A stretch of 64,000 nt of DNA from Thermorudis peleae. Its GTDB lineage: Bacteria > Chloroflexota > Chloroflexia > Thermomicrobiales > Thermomicrobiaceae. Shown piece by piece: positions 53,222-64,000 of this stretch. The stretch spans positions 1,364,001 through 1,428,000 of the forward strand of contig NZ_JQMP01000003.1 in assembly GCF_000744775.1 (NCBI RefSeq), written 5' to 3'. The notes under the pieces were generated by a model that was given only the letters and a program-made list of their open reading frames with translations, was not told the origin of the DNA and did not search any database. Made by a program: the position numbers and the translations under genes. How positions within the stretch are numbered: position 1 is the first letter of the stretch; the number at the start of each line of letters is the position of its first letter.

Positions 53222-53500
53222 ATGCGAAAGAGTGATCTCATCCGTGTTGTTGCGGAGAAGACTGGGCTGCGACAAACCCAGGTTACACCAGTGGTCAACG
53301 CACTCTTTCAAACGATTCAGGACGCACTCGCCCGTGGCGAGCAGGTGAGCATTGCCGGCTTTGGCACGTTCCGCGTCAGCGAGCGCTCCGCGCGAGAAGG
53401 CCGCAACCCGCAGACTGGCTCGAAGATCACGATTCCGGCTCGAAAGAGCCCAAGCTTCCGCCCAGGTACGCAACTGAAGCGCGCCGTTTCGGGCAAGTAG
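53222..53500 (+). CDS. HU-family DNA-binding protein
   Basis: 92 residues. Bends and compacts DNA as a dimer. RKSDLIRVVAEKTGLRQTQVTPVVNALFQTIQDAL is the dimer body; GEQVSIAGFGTFRVSERSAREGRNPQTGSKITIPARKSPSFRPG is the arm that enters the minor groove. The end KRAVSGK is short. GGAAGGGAAAGGGG lies before the ATG. Followed by a strong hairpin. Confidence 0.97.
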   Translation: MRKSDLIRVVAEKTGLRQTQVTPVVNALFQTIQDALARGEQVSIAGFGTFRVSERSAREGRNPQTGSKITIPARKSPSFRPGTQLKRAVSGK

Positions 53501-53534
53501 GCCCTGGCCGCTGCGTGAGGGAAACGGAGCACCG

Positions 53535-53567
53535 CGAGCAAGCCGCTTTTCGCATGCGGCTTGCTCG
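53535..53567. terminator. Bidirectional terminator between HU and plsX
   Basis: Perfect 12-base-pair stem (CGAGCAAGCCGC / GCGGCTTGCTCG) with a nine-base T-rich loop, between convergent genes. Both tails are only moderately T-rich (GTCTGTT on the plus side; GGTGCTCCGTTTCC on the minus side). Confidence 0.75.
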
Positions 53568-53571
53568 TCTG

Positions 53572-54633
53572 TTACTCTGACCGCGGCATCGAGTCCTGTT
53601 CGCTGAGTGCTGTCCGCAAAGCAGCTAAAAGTCCAGCGTGTGCCGCCTGATACGCGCGCAGCACTGCTTGGGCAATCGCGTCAGCGTCAGAGCGACCGTG
53701 AGCAATGAAGACAAGGCCGTCAACACCAAGCAACGGGACCGCACCATATGCCCGGTAATCAAGGCGCTGCAGTGCTTGGCGGAGCACAGGCCGTACGAGC
53801 GCACCGAGCAGTGCCGTATACCAGTGCGCACGAAATGCCCGCTGGACCGTTTCGCGCACGAGCCAGGCGGCCCCTTCTCCCGTCTTGAGGAGAATATTGC
53901 CGGTGAAGCCGTCGCAGAGGGCAATGTCGACTTTGCCCTGCGGAAGTTGGTGGGGTTCGATGTTTCCAACAAAGGTAAGTCCTGGCGTCTCCTGAAGCCG
54001 GGCGTAGACCTCGCGCACGAGTCGGCTCCCTTTGCCAGGCTCTTCACCGTTGCTAATCAGGCCAATCCGTGGGTGCTGGATGCCTTGGGTAACACGAAGA
54101 TAGGCTTGTGCAAGCCAAGCATAGTGGACAAGCCATTCTGGGCGAGGGTCGACGGTCGCACCGGCATCAAGCACAAGTACCCAACGTCCATCAACGGTTG
54201 GAAACGGGATGGCAAGCGCCGGTCGATCAACGCCCGGAAGCCGGCCAAGTTCGAGCACAGCTGCTGCTACGATCGCACCGGAGTGACCAGCCGAGACGAA
54301 TGCAGCTCCCGCACCGTCACGAAGTTGGGTGATGCCAACACGGATCGAGTTTCCTGGACGCCGAACAGCAGCAATTGGCTCCTCATCCATCCGAATAACA
54401 TCGGGCGCATCGAGAAGATCCAGGGCAACTCGATCAGAGGATGGCAGTTGGTCGAGCATCGGCTGAATAACTTGCCGCTGTCCAACTAAACGCACCGATA
54501 TTCCTGCGCGCTTGACGGCGAGCAGGGCACCGCGAACGGTCACATCCGGCGCTGCATCACCCCCCATGGCGTCGAGGACGATGGGGAGTGCCCCGGTCAG
54601 CATTGCGCTAGGGCGTTGGTGTTGCACCGGCAT
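53572..54633 (-). CDS. plsX: Phosphate acyltransferase PlsX
   Basis: 353 residues. Makes acyl-phosphate from acyl-ACP for phospholipid synthesis. Motifs: IVLDAMGGDAAPDVTVRGAL, GAGAAFVSAGHSGAIVAAAVLELGRLPGVDRPALA, VLVLDAGATVDPRPEWLVHYAWLA, and LCDGFTGNILLKTGEGAAW. AGG lies close before the first ATG; a second in-frame Met at residue 11 is possible. It lies 12 bases downstream of gyrB on the same strand, without the usual rpmF or fabH neighbours. Confidence 0.94.
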   Translation of the reverse strand: MPVQHQRPSAMLTGALPIVLDAMGGDAAPDVTVRGALLAVKRAGISVRLVGQRQVIQPMLDQLPSSDRVALDLLDAPDVIRMDEEPIAAVRRPGNSIRVGITQLRDGAGAAFVSAGHSGAIVAAAVLELGRLPGVDRPALAIPFPTVDGRWVLVLDAGATVDPRPEWLVHYAWLAQAYLRVTQGIQHPRIGLISNGEEPGKGSRLVREVYARLQETPGLTFVGNIEPHQLPQGKVDIALCDGFTGNILLKTGEGAAWLVRETVQRAFRAHWYTALLGALVRPVLRQALQRLDYRAYGAVPLLGVDGLVFIAHGRSDADAIAQAVLRAYQAAHAGLLAALRTALSEQDSMPRSE

Positions 54634-54645
54634 ACCTCGGTCACG

Positions 54646-57545
<2,900 letters not shown>

Positions 57546-57554
57546 TGGTCTGAT

Positions 57555-57926
57555 CTATCCTAGCCCTCTGGCTTCAAGCTCGACTTCGTCGATCCCAAAG
57601 TGATGCGCAATCTCGTGAATGACTGTATCACGCACGAGTTGCCGAATCTCGTCACGGTTCCGCGCTCGGCGACAAATCGGCCCCTGGAACAGGGTGATGA
57701 CATCAGGTGGAACCAGGGAGTACCCACTACCCCGTTGGGTCAACGGTACGCCTTCGTAGAGGCCAAGGAGCGTGCCAACACGGGTGCCTGATGCCAGCCG
57801 GTGGTGGTAAGTCGGCTCGGGAGCAACGACGATCGCGACATTCTCTATCGCTTCTGCGATCGCAGGCGGTAGCGACTCAAGCGCCTCTGCAACCAGTGCC
57901 TCAAACTCCCGTCGGGTCAGTCGCAT
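57555..57926 (-). CDS. Zincin-like metallopeptidase (PF06262 type)
   Basis: 123 residues. RLTRREFEALVAEALESLPPAIAEAIENVAIVV opens the domain and HEIAHHFGIDE near the C-terminus is the HExxHxxGxxD zinc motif; the middle segment LGLYEGVPLTQRG and ITLFQGPI is typical of the possibly-MMP/TTHA0227-type family. The ATG at 57926 sits after GGAGG; GTG 57938 is in frame but poorer. Substrate unknown. Transcribed from its own extended -10 promoter. Confidence 0.88.
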   Translation of the reverse strand: MRLTRREFEALVAEALESLPPAIAEAIENVAIVVAPEPTYHHRLASGTRVGTLLGLYEGVPLTQRGSGYSLVPPDVITLFQGPICRRARNRDEIRQLVRDTVIHEIAHHFGIDEVELEARGLG

Positions 57927-57950
57927 CACGACCTCCACGTAACCCGAACA

Positions 57951-57959
57951 AGTATACCA
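57951..57959 (-). promoter_or_regulatory. Extended -10 promoter before the peptidase gene
   Basis: Minus-strand TGG followed by TATACT (57956-57951), an extended -10 element, 25 bases upstream of the ATG. No -35 is recognised. Confidence 0.5.
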
Positions 57960-58001
57960 TCTTTCCTTGTCCGTACGCTGAAAGATAATCGTTGGACGTC
58001 G

Positions 58002-59648
58002 CTACTGAGACCGCTGGAGCGCTGCTTCAAGGAGGGCCTTGCCAAGTGGCAGGGCAGTCTGCACACCTTCGCCACCGTGTTCAACGATCACAGCGACGGC
58101 ATATTGCGGCTGACCCTTTCCGGCAAAGCCAATAAACCATGCATGTGGGGGCTGGTTACCAACTTCCGCTGTTCCCGTCTTTCCGCCGACGATAGCCCCC
58201 GGAATGGCCGCTGGGTGAGCATAGCCATGCTCAACGGACCAGCGCATCATTTCCTGGAGTTGGCTCGCGATTGTCGGATCGACAGCCTGCCGCCAAATCT
58301 TTGGCTGCGTTTGCTGGATAATTGCACCATTCGCTGTCTGAATATGGTCGACGAGATATGGAGCCGGCACTTGCCCATTATTGGCCACTGCCGCTGCTAC
58401 AAGGACCATCTGGAGTGGGGTCACGAGCAATTGTCCCTGGCCAAATGCAGTGACGGCCATCGCTGCAGGATTGCCGAGATAGCCCGGATCGCTGCTGAGT
58501 TGGCTCGGTGCTACGGGAAGATCGAACGGAATAGGCGCACCAAAGCCGAACTTTTGGGCTGTCTCACGTAGCCTGGCTTCTCCCAGTTCGAGCCCGATCT
58601 GAGCGAACACAACGTTCAACGAATAGCCATAGGCTTCCTCCATGGTATAGCTTACGCGATTTGGATCAGGACGATTTTGCTCGATGATGACGCGATCACC
58701 AACGGAAAGTGCTCCCTCGTCGCGATAGACGCGATCGAGTGTCGCTGTATGATGTTCAAGGGCAGCCGCAGCGGTTACGGTCTTGAAGATTGACCCAGGG
58801 GCGTAGCGACCTTGGGTCGGGCGAAGGACAAGCGCCCCGGCGTTCGCTTGTTGGAGCGACTGAAAGTATGCCCGGGCAGCATCCAACTCGTCTTGCGTTG
58901 ACGTTGTGCTCACAGCGAGCTTATTCGGATCGAAGGATGGCGCGCTCGCCATAGCGAGGATCGCGCCAGTATGGACGTCCATCAGAATAATGGCGCCTGG
59001 GCGACCTCCAAGAAGCTGATCAGCCTTGGCTTGCAATGCCGGGTCGATCGTCAGGACGACATCATTGCCTGGCGTCTGACGATGAAGCACGCCATCGAGC
59101 CATGCCCGCCAGGCAATACCGGCACGCCCACTTAATTCGGCATCATAGGCCTGTTCAATATTCGTCGCACCAAAAAGCCCTGGGGAGTAGTAGCCTGCAA
59201 GATAGGCCGCGGGAGCAAATGGGTAGACACGCCGAATTTCGCCGTTAGCCGCGCGCTCCGTCTGGGCAATTACCGTCCCATCACGAGCAAGAATGCGGCC
59301 ACGCCGGGCTTCAACGAGCGCTGAGGAGAGGCGTGGATCACCGACAACTGCCCCATTGGTTGGGGCCGAGAGAATTCGCTCGCGGTCAATGGCTTGCACA
59401 CGGGCAAGCTGAACACCGACGAGCAGAAAGCCGATGCTCAGCACGGTAATGACGTGAAGCATGCTCCGTTCAATCCGACGAGCGGTGCGCCGAATTGGGG
59501 GCCACAGCGCAATGGCCCAGAGAAGACCGATAATGACCAGCAGGGCAAGCCATAGGGGCTGTGCACGGTCAGTCGTGCGGAGAACGCCGTAGATGGCCAA
59601 GAGCGTCGCGGCCAGAAGAGCAGCGGAGCGAATCACCCAGTTGGTCAT
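58002..59648 (-). CDS. pbpA: Class B penicillin-binding protein (PbpA-like transpeptidase)
   Basis: 548 residues. Crosslinks peptidoglycan. The C-terminal transpeptidase domain has the three signature motifs: GSIFKTVT (SxxK with catalytic Ser), YSLNVVF (SxN) and GGKTGTAEV (KTG). The PBP-dimer-like segment is short, as in mycobacterial PbpA. Unusually the N-terminus shows three hydrophobic segments (about 7-24, 33-49, 66-83) instead of one, which may help it bind its FtsW/RodA partner. It overlaps the upstream ftsW/rodA gene by four bases, the standard SEDS-bPBP pairing. No PASTA domain. Confidence 0.92.
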   Translation of the reverse strand: MTNWVIRSAALLAATLLAIYGVLRTTDRAQPLWLALLVIIGLLWAIALWPPIRRTARRIERSMLHVITVLSIGFLLVGVQLARVQAIDRERILSAPTNGAVVGDPRLSSALVEARRGRILARDGTVIAQTERAANGEIRRVYPFAPAAYLAGYYSPGLFGATNIEQAYDAELSGRAGIAWRAWLDGVLHRQTPGNDVVLTIDPALQAKADQLLGGRPGAIILMDVHTGAILAMASAPSFDPNKLAVSTTSTQDELDAARAYFQSLQQANAGALVLRPTQGRYAPGSIFKTVTAAAALEHHTATLDRVYRDEGALSVGDRVIIEQNRPDPNRVSYTMEEAYGYSLNVVFAQIGLELGEARLRETAQKFGFGAPIPFDLPVAPSQLSSDPGYLGNPAAMAVTAFGQGQLLVTPLQMVLVAAAVANNGQVPAPYLVDHIQTANGAIIQQTQPKIWRQAVDPTIASQLQEMMRWSVEHGYAHPAAIPGAIVGGKTGTAEVGNQPPHAWFIGFAGKGQPQYAVAVIVEHGGEGVQTALPLGKALLEAALQRSQ

Positions 59649-60952
59649 GCCGGTTCTCCATGCGCGCTGATCTTCAGCAGGAGTCCGACGATCAAGAAAT
59701 TCGTGAGGAGCGAGCTGCCGCCAGCACTAATGAATGGTAGGGTGATGCCAGTGAGCGGTAGGAGGCGGACGTCACCCGCGAGGATGATGAACGCTTGCAG
59801 ACCAAGGACTGCGCTCAGACCAGCTGCCAGAAGGCGCAAAAATGTGTCTCGTGCCTGGAATGCGATCAACGCGCCGCGGGCGACCAGCAGCAAGTACAAC
59901 GCAAGGATCGCTACTGTGCCAAGAAGGCCGAGTTCCTCACCAAACGCTGCAAAACTGTAATCGGTCTCAACGACCGGGATAGCTTGGGGCATCCCGAAGC
60001 CTAGTCCTGTGCCAAAGATATGCCCATGGGCAAAGGCATATTCGGCCTGGATAAGCTGAAACCCTGTCCCCTGTGGATCGGACCAGGGATTGAGCCATAC
60101 CGCAACGCGGACGCGCGCGTGACCAACCAAATGGAGCGCGACATACGCCGCGATGGCAAACGCGACTGCTCCCGCAAGCACGTAGCCAAGGCGACCGGTT
60201 GCGACGTAGAGCATCACCAGGAAAATGCTAAAGAAAAGCAAGGCAATGCCAAGGTCGTTCTGGAGAATAACCATCAGGATTGACAAGCCCCACATGATTG
60301 ACATTGGAAGCAGATACGGCAGTGGGGGGATAGTGATCGGGCCCCATCGATACCCGCTTGCAATTAGGTCACGATACTCGTCGAGATAGGCGGCGAGGAA
60401 GATAACGAGCAGCAATTTCGTCAATTCGCTCGGTTGGACGGTGATGGTACCAAAACGAAGCCAAAGCTTGGCTCCACCAATCTCTTGTCCAAATAGCATG
60501 GTAGCGAGCATCAAGGCGATGCCGATCGTCGCCAGCGTGTACTTATACCGGCGAAGCCAATCGAGTCGTCGCACAAACGCAATGATCAGCCACAATACAG
60601 CAAAGCCTGCGGTGATATAGATCACCTGTCGCTGGGCAATGGTTGCCCAGCCCTTGCCGCGTGCTGCCAGTGCTGGCTGCAGCCGTTGGATGAGCAAGAG
60701 CCCAAGCCCGGTTAATGTCGCCACAATTGGCAGGAGCACTTGGTCGCCGCGAAAGCCGATCAGGCTCAGCCAGATGCTGGTTGCTAAGACTAAGCCCATG
60801 TAGAACACGCTAATCGCAATGTCGGACCAGTGCCAGGTTGTCGTTCCCGAACGAGCGAGGAAGATGGTCAAGAGGCCGACAACCGTCAGTAAGCCTGGGA
60901 GTACGAGGAGTTGCAGTTCAAGCAGACGGATGCGCGTGAGTGCTTGGCTCAT
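59645..60952 (-). CDS. SEDS glycosyltransferase, FtsW/RodA/SpoVE family
   Basis: 435 residues, about 10-12 helices. Polymerises glycan strands from lipid II with a partner class B PBP. Family motifs: GGAKLWLRFGTITVQPSELTKLLLVIFLAAYLDEY, QNDLGIALLFFSIFLVMLYVA, NPWSDPQGTGFQLIQAEYAFAHGHIFGTGLGFG, then AFGEELGLLG and LPFISAGGSSLL. The catalytic Asp should be in the NDLG segment. It starts within four bases of the mtnP stop and overlaps pbpA by four bases. Whether it acts in elongation or division cannot be told. Confidence 0.94.
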   Translation of the reverse strand: MSQALTRIRLLELQLLVLPGLLTVVGLLTIFLARSGTTTWHWSDIAISVFYMGLVLATSIWLSLIGFRGDQVLLPIVATLTGLGLLLIQRLQPALAARGKGWATIAQRQVIYITAGFAVLWLIIAFVRRLDWLRRYKYTLATIGIALMLATMLFGQEIGGAKLWLRFGTITVQPSELTKLLLVIFLAAYLDEYRDLIASGYRWGPITIPPLPYLLPMSIMWGLSILMVILQNDLGIALLFFSIFLVMLYVATGRLGYVLAGAVAFAIAAYVALHLVGHARVRVAVWLNPWSDPQGTGFQLIQAEYAFAHGHIFGTGLGFGMPQAIPVVETDYSFAAFGEELGLLGTVAILALYLLLVARGALIAFQARDTFLRLLAAGLSAVLGLQAFIILAGDVRLLPLTGITLPFISAGGSSLLTNFLIVGLLLKISAHGEPA

Positions 60953-61833
60953 CCTTCAGCATCCACCGGGAAATAGCGGTGAAGCAGCAGCGCATACCGT
61001 TGACGCACTGCAGGGGTAATCGCTTGCGGTGCTGTCACGATCGCGTGTTCAAGCGCGTGCCCGCATGGGCAATCATCGGGCAGGCTTGCCACCCGTGTTG
61101 CCAGATCCCGGATGATGGCTTGTGCTGTCGTGACATTCTGGTGTAAGCGCTCAATGACCGTCGTAACGGAGACTGGCTCTTCTTCCTCATGCCACACGTC
61201 ATAATCGGTAACGAGCGCCAGGATAGCGAAGCATAACTCAGCTTCGCGCGCCAGCCGCACCTCTGGCATGGCTGTCATACCAATAACATCGACGCCCCAC
61301 GAACGATAAATGCGTGACTCAGCCTTGGTCGAGAATTGCGGGCCTTCAATACAGAGATACGTTCCCTGTGGATGCACTCGGGCGCCGGTCGTTGACGCTG
61401 CCTCAATGACTGCATGGCGGAGATGTGGGCAGAACGGCTCATCGAGCGCAACATGCACAACCGGTCCCGTCTCCTCAAAGAATGACCGCGGACGTCGGAC
61501 GGTGCGGTCAAAGACTTGGTCGGGAACAACCAGGTCGAGCGGCGTGATCTCTTCACGCATGCTCCCGACTGCACTGACGGAGAGGACGAATCGAACGCCG
61601 AGTGACTTTAGTGCCCAGAAATTGGCGCGAGCGGGAACTGCGCTCGGCGCGTGCTGGTGGAAACGCCCATGGCGGGGCACAAAGGCAACGCGGATACCGC
61701 TCAGCGTGCCAATGGTAATTGCATCACTCGGGGGGCCAAAGGGTGTTTCGAGCGTGATCTCCTCAGGCGATTCGAGATCTGGCATCTGGTACAAGCCGCT
61801 TCCACCAATCACGCCAAGTACTGCCTGTGCCAC
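60949..61833 (-). CDS. mtnP: S-methyl-5'-thioadenosine phosphorylase
   Basis: 294 residues. Splits methylthioadenosine into adenine and methylthioribose-1-phosphate. MTAP/PNP-II motifs: LGVIGGSGLYQMPDL, VPRHGRFHQHAPSAVPARANFWALKSLGV, SAVGSMREEI, CIEGPQFSTKAESRIYRSWGVDVIGMTAMPEVRLAREAE and VTDYDVWHE. GMTAMPE with Ser/Asp nearby fits MTAP, though a related purine nucleoside phosphorylase cannot be excluded. First gene of the mtnP-SEDS-pbpA run, with four-base overlaps. No other methionine-salvage genes are in the window. Confidence 0.9.
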   Translation of the reverse strand: MAQAVLGVIGGSGLYQMPDLESPEEITLETPFGPPSDAITIGTLSGIRVAFVPRHGRFHQHAPSAVPARANFWALKSLGVRFVLSVSAVGSMREEITPLDLVVPDQVFDRTVRRPRSFFEETGPVVHVALDEPFCPHLRHAVIEAASTTGARVHPQGTYLCIEGPQFSTKAESRIYRSWGVDVIGMTAMPEVRLAREAELCFAILALVTDYDVWHEEEEPVSVTTVIERLHQNVTTAQAIIRDLATRVASLPDDCPCGHALEHAIVTAPQAITPAVRQRYALLLHRYFPVDAEG

Positions 61834-61937
61834 GCCAGTGCCTCCTTCACTCCACAGGGGATTGTACCGAAGCGTGAGCGGTGCAGCAGACTGAGCCGTT
61901 CTCGCGCATACTTCGGCTGAAGGGAGGCAGGAGCGCG

Positions 61938-62618
61938 GTGAACGCTCCCACGCTCAGGCAGGTAAGGGCCTTTTTTCGCCAGCAGCCACTAGCGCGAGCA
62001 GGGCTTGGCATGATCATTGCTTTCCTTGCGCTCTACTGGTTCGTGACAATCTGTAGCCTGCTCGGCCGACTTGGCCTGCCTCCAGCTTCGACACACGGTG
62101 TGTTGCGTCCGGGCATAACCTTTCTGCCAGCGCCAGGTGTCGAGACCACCGGGACATGGGTGCGCCAGCAGTTTGCTGACCAGGCCTATCTCGCAACACG
62201 GCAGCCCGGAGCAACACTCCAGCTGACCTTTGCCGGTACGGACGTTGCGCTCGTTGTTCGGCGCAGTCCTGACGCTGGCCGCGTCTCGATCCGCATTGAT
62301 GGACAATTCCCGAATGGCCTGCCGCGCGATGAATCAGGTACGTATCTCTCCCTGAAAGCGACAACCGCTGTGACAACCGAAGTCTCATTGGCAGCTGGCC
62401 TTATGCCCGGTATCCATCACGTAACCCTTGAGAATCGTGATGGCGAATTCGCTATCTTAGCGATCCGCGTTCGTAATTGGCCACCCCTTGATTGGGCCGT
62501 TGCCCTTGGCATCGTGGGGTATAGCCTTGTGCTTTTCGGTGCGATCCTGCACTTTTGGCGGACGTTAGCGCAAATGCGTGGCTGGCTCCCGACAGTACCG
62601 CCTCGGGAGGGGCAATGA
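61938..62618 (+). CDS. Hypothetical membrane protein with beta-rich extracellular domain
   Basis: 226 residues from GTG 61938 after GGGAGGCAGGAG. Two hydrophobic segments flank a soluble part: about 21-42 (LGMIIAFLALYWFVTICSLLG) and about 185-206 (WAVALGIVGYSLVLFGAILHF). The middle (about 60-175) is beta-rich with a jelly-roll-like pattern: LQLTFAGTDVALVVRRSPDAGRVSIRIDG, then PGIHHVTLENRDGEFAILAIRV. That may be a carbohydrate-binding fold, an inference. It overlaps the next gene, a Wzy/O-antigen ligase-like protein, by four bases, which suggests a joint role in surface polysaccharide work. Confidence 0.75.
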   Translation: MNAPTLRQVRAFFRQQPLARAGLGMIIAFLALYWFVTICSLLGRLGLPPASTHGVLRPGITFLPAPGVETTGTWVRQQFADQAYLATRQPGATLQLTFAGTDVALVVRRSPDAGRVSIRIDGQFPNGLPRDESGTYLSLKATTAVTTEVSLAAGLMPGIHHVTLENRDGEFAILAIRVRNWPPLDWAVALGIVGYSLVLFGAILHFWRTLAQMRGWLPTVPPREGQ

Positions 62619-64000
62619 ACCGCTGGCATGCTCTCCGTATTGTCCTCGGGCATGGATGGGCGGGGTGCTTCGCCCTCTGGGGATTGCTTGCGCTCGCTTT
62701 CCTGTTCCAGGGGCATGTCCTTGCGTTGCTGCTCGTTGTGTTGATTGTTGGCTGTGCAGTGCTTGCACCATGGTCAGCGCTGCTTGCTTTGCCGGGAGCC
62801 CTTGGCTTTCGTTATCTCCTCATTTCGCTGCCAGTTGCCGGACGCACTCTCCAACTCAGTCCACCGGAAGTAGTGGTGCTCGCAGCTGTGTTTGCCGCTG
62901 CCTGTCATGGCGGTTGGCACTTGCTGCAGAGTGCGATTCAGCGACGTGTTCGTGCCCAGTTGTCGCTGCTGTGGGCACGATGGACTGCGCGGCCGTTTAG
63001 TGCGCTCGCGTTCGGCCTCGTGGTGCTGGGCTGCGCCTCCCTTGCGACCGTAGCCGATCCTGCGCACCGTCATGAAAGCGTTCGAGAGTTGCGTTGGGTT
63101 ATTCTCGAGCCGGTTGCCTGGTATGGTCTTGCCGGCTGGTATGCTCGCCGATGGGGAGATGCGTGGCCGATTGCGCTCTCGTGGATGATGGGGACGAGCG
63201 TCGTGGCCCTCATAAGTCTCTTTCGTGGCGTTGTTGGCGCTGGCGTCGCGGTTGAAGGCGTGCTGCGGGTCAGCGGTGTATTTCCCCATCCAAATGCGCT
63301 TGCGTTGTATCTGGAACGACCATTGTTGCTCGCCGTTGGCCTCGCGCTTTTTGACACGGCTGTTTCCCGGCGTCGCTTCTGGCAAGGGGCAAGTCTGCTT
63401 CTTGGCATCACTCTTTTCCTTACCTTTTCTCGTGGAGCCTATCTAGGAGTACTTATCGGTGTGCTCTTGCTTGCCTGGCGCCACAGCCGGCGTGCTCTTG
63501 GGGCAGCAGTCAGCCTTGCCGCGGCCTTCGGCCTCGTTGCGCTCATCACTGCTCCGCATCGGATGGCGAATCTCTTAGGCGGTGGCTCAGGGAGCTTGCG
63601 CCTTTCAATCTGGCAATCCGCGCTAGCCATGATTCGCGATTTTCCCCTCTTCGGCGTTGGACTTGATCAATTCTTGTATCAATACACGCCTCGTTATGTC
63701 AACCCTTCAGCCTGGGCTGAGCGTTTCACGGCGCATCCGCATAATCTCCTCCTCGATCTCTGGTTGCGTCTCGGGCTTGCGGGAATTGCGCTTGCGGCAG
63801 CACTCGTGGTTCTATTGGTGCGCTGTGTCGGCCAGGCCTGGACGCGCCGTGAGCCGCTCGCTGTTGCTGCACTGAGCGCATTGGTCGCGGGAATAGTCCA
63901 TGGCATGGTCGACCAGGGCTATTTTCTACTTGAACTGGCAATGAGTACGTGGATCATCCTGTTTTTGATCGAGGAAAGTGGCATGGTCGGCGTAGCAATG
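62615..64000 (+). CDS. O-antigen ligase/polymerase-like membrane protein (5' part)
   Basis: Open from ATG 62615 (after GGGAGGGG) to the window end, so 462 residues are seen and the 3' end is outside. Many helices. Wzy_C family motifs: SGVFPHPNALALYLE, LTFSRGAYLG, and FGVGLDQFLYQYTPRYV...HPHNLLLDLWLRLGLAG, the extracellular loop and following helix shared by O-antigen ligases, polymerases and related exopolysaccharide enzymes. It starts inside the upstream gene (ATGA overlap). Role in glycan ligation or polymerisation is inferred. Confidence 0.88.
   Translation, partial: MNRWHALRIVLGHGWAGCFALWGLLALAFLFQGHVLALLLVVLIVGCAVLAPWSALLALPGALGFRYLLISLPVAGRTLQLSPPEVVVLAAVFAAACHGGWHLLQSAIQRRVRAQLSLLWARWTARPFSALAFGLVVLGCASLATVADPAHRHESVRELRWVILEPVAWYGLAGWYARRWGDAWPIALSWMMGTSVVALISLFRGVVGAGVAVEGVLRVSGVFPHPNALALYLERPLLLAVGLALFDTAVSRRRFWQGASLLLGITLFLTFSRGAYLGVLIGVLLLAWRHSRRALGAAVSLAAAFGLVALITAPHRMANLLGGGSGSLRLSIWQSALAMIRDFPLFGVGLDQFLYQYTPRYVNPSAWAERFTAHPHNLLLDLWLRLGLAGIALAAALVVLLVRCVGQAWTRREPLAVAALSALVAGIVHGMVDQGYFLLELAMSTWIILFLIEESGMVGVAM

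Overview
The window is bacterial chromosomal DNA of moderately high GC. It is densely packed, with many 4- to 37-base gene overlaps and frequent GTG starts. Gene content suggests a thermophilic member of Chloroflexota, most likely class Thermomicrobia. The clues are paired DUF2298 (YYY) giant membrane proteins, an RpoD-type sigma factor beside fabF, a MeaB / B12-binding subunit / CobO-like cluster, a kinase fused to a beta-propeller, and an FtsW/RodA-PbpA pair. This placement comes from family knowledge, not from a database search. No prophage, insertion sequence, integron, CRISPR array or rRNA operon was seen; the only RNA gene is one tRNA-Asn. Most genes are housekeeping.

Layout. 1-6386: the tail of a peptide-binding protein, tatA, a small unknown protein, a Ser/Thr kinase with an eight-repeat PQQ-like propeller divergent from signal peptidase I (lepB), a bifunctional-nuclease-family protein, a zinc-ribbon protein, an ECF sigma factor with an RsrA-like zinc anti-sigma factor, and a DUF1992 protein. 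6529-14854: a NuoE/NuoF-like diaphorase pair, an ornithine cyclodeaminase-family enzyme, a TPM-domain membrane protein, an SsuABC/NMT1-type ABC importer and tRNA-Asn. 15059-24739: mutS-mutL (minus), a D-2-hydroxyacid dehydrogenase with fabF (plus), the major sigma factor (minus), and ruvC with tlyA (plus). 24726-29711: meaB, a B12-binding mutase subunit, a CobO-like protein with a degenerate P-loop, pth, a glycosyltransferase, a second TatA/B protein and a methyltransferase. 29791-38915: tgt-acyP-ugd-acpS-nnr, then an HTH regulator divergent from two ABC exporter half-transporters. 38898-44195 (all minus): fmt, endonuclease V, a ThDP-dependent enzyme, pgeF and an MBL-fold hydrolase. 44259-53500 (plus): two DUF2298 proteins, infC-rpmI-rplT, a SpoU methyltransferase and HU. 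53572-61833 (minus): mtnP, ftsW/rodA, pbpA, a zincin-like peptidase, a membrane protein, gyrB and plsX. 61938-64000 (plus): a membrane protein and the start of an O-antigen ligase-like protein, cut by the window end.

How the genes connect. Several pairs look translationally coupled: mutS/mutL, nuoE/nuoF, ssuA/B/C, ruvC/tlyA, meaB/B12 subunit, tgt/acyP, ugd/acpS/nnr, the two DUF2298 genes, rplT/SpoU and mtnP/ftsW/pbpA. The cell-envelope theme is strong: lepB, two Tat components, a Tat lipoprotein, ftsW/pbpA, ugd, glycosyltransferases and an O-antigen ligase-like protein. Regulatory features visible in the DNA include a symmetric divergent promoter between the kinase and lepB, three long perfect-stem bidirectional terminators, a near-consensus promoter for the HTH regulator, and an infC gene whose only plausible start is the rare codon ATC.

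The items most worth a second look are the CobO-like protein that lacks its P-loop, the mirrored kinase/lepB promoter, the SigR/RsrA-like pair with extra cysteines, the orphan NuoEF pair, and the fused GT-C/DUF2298 proteins.
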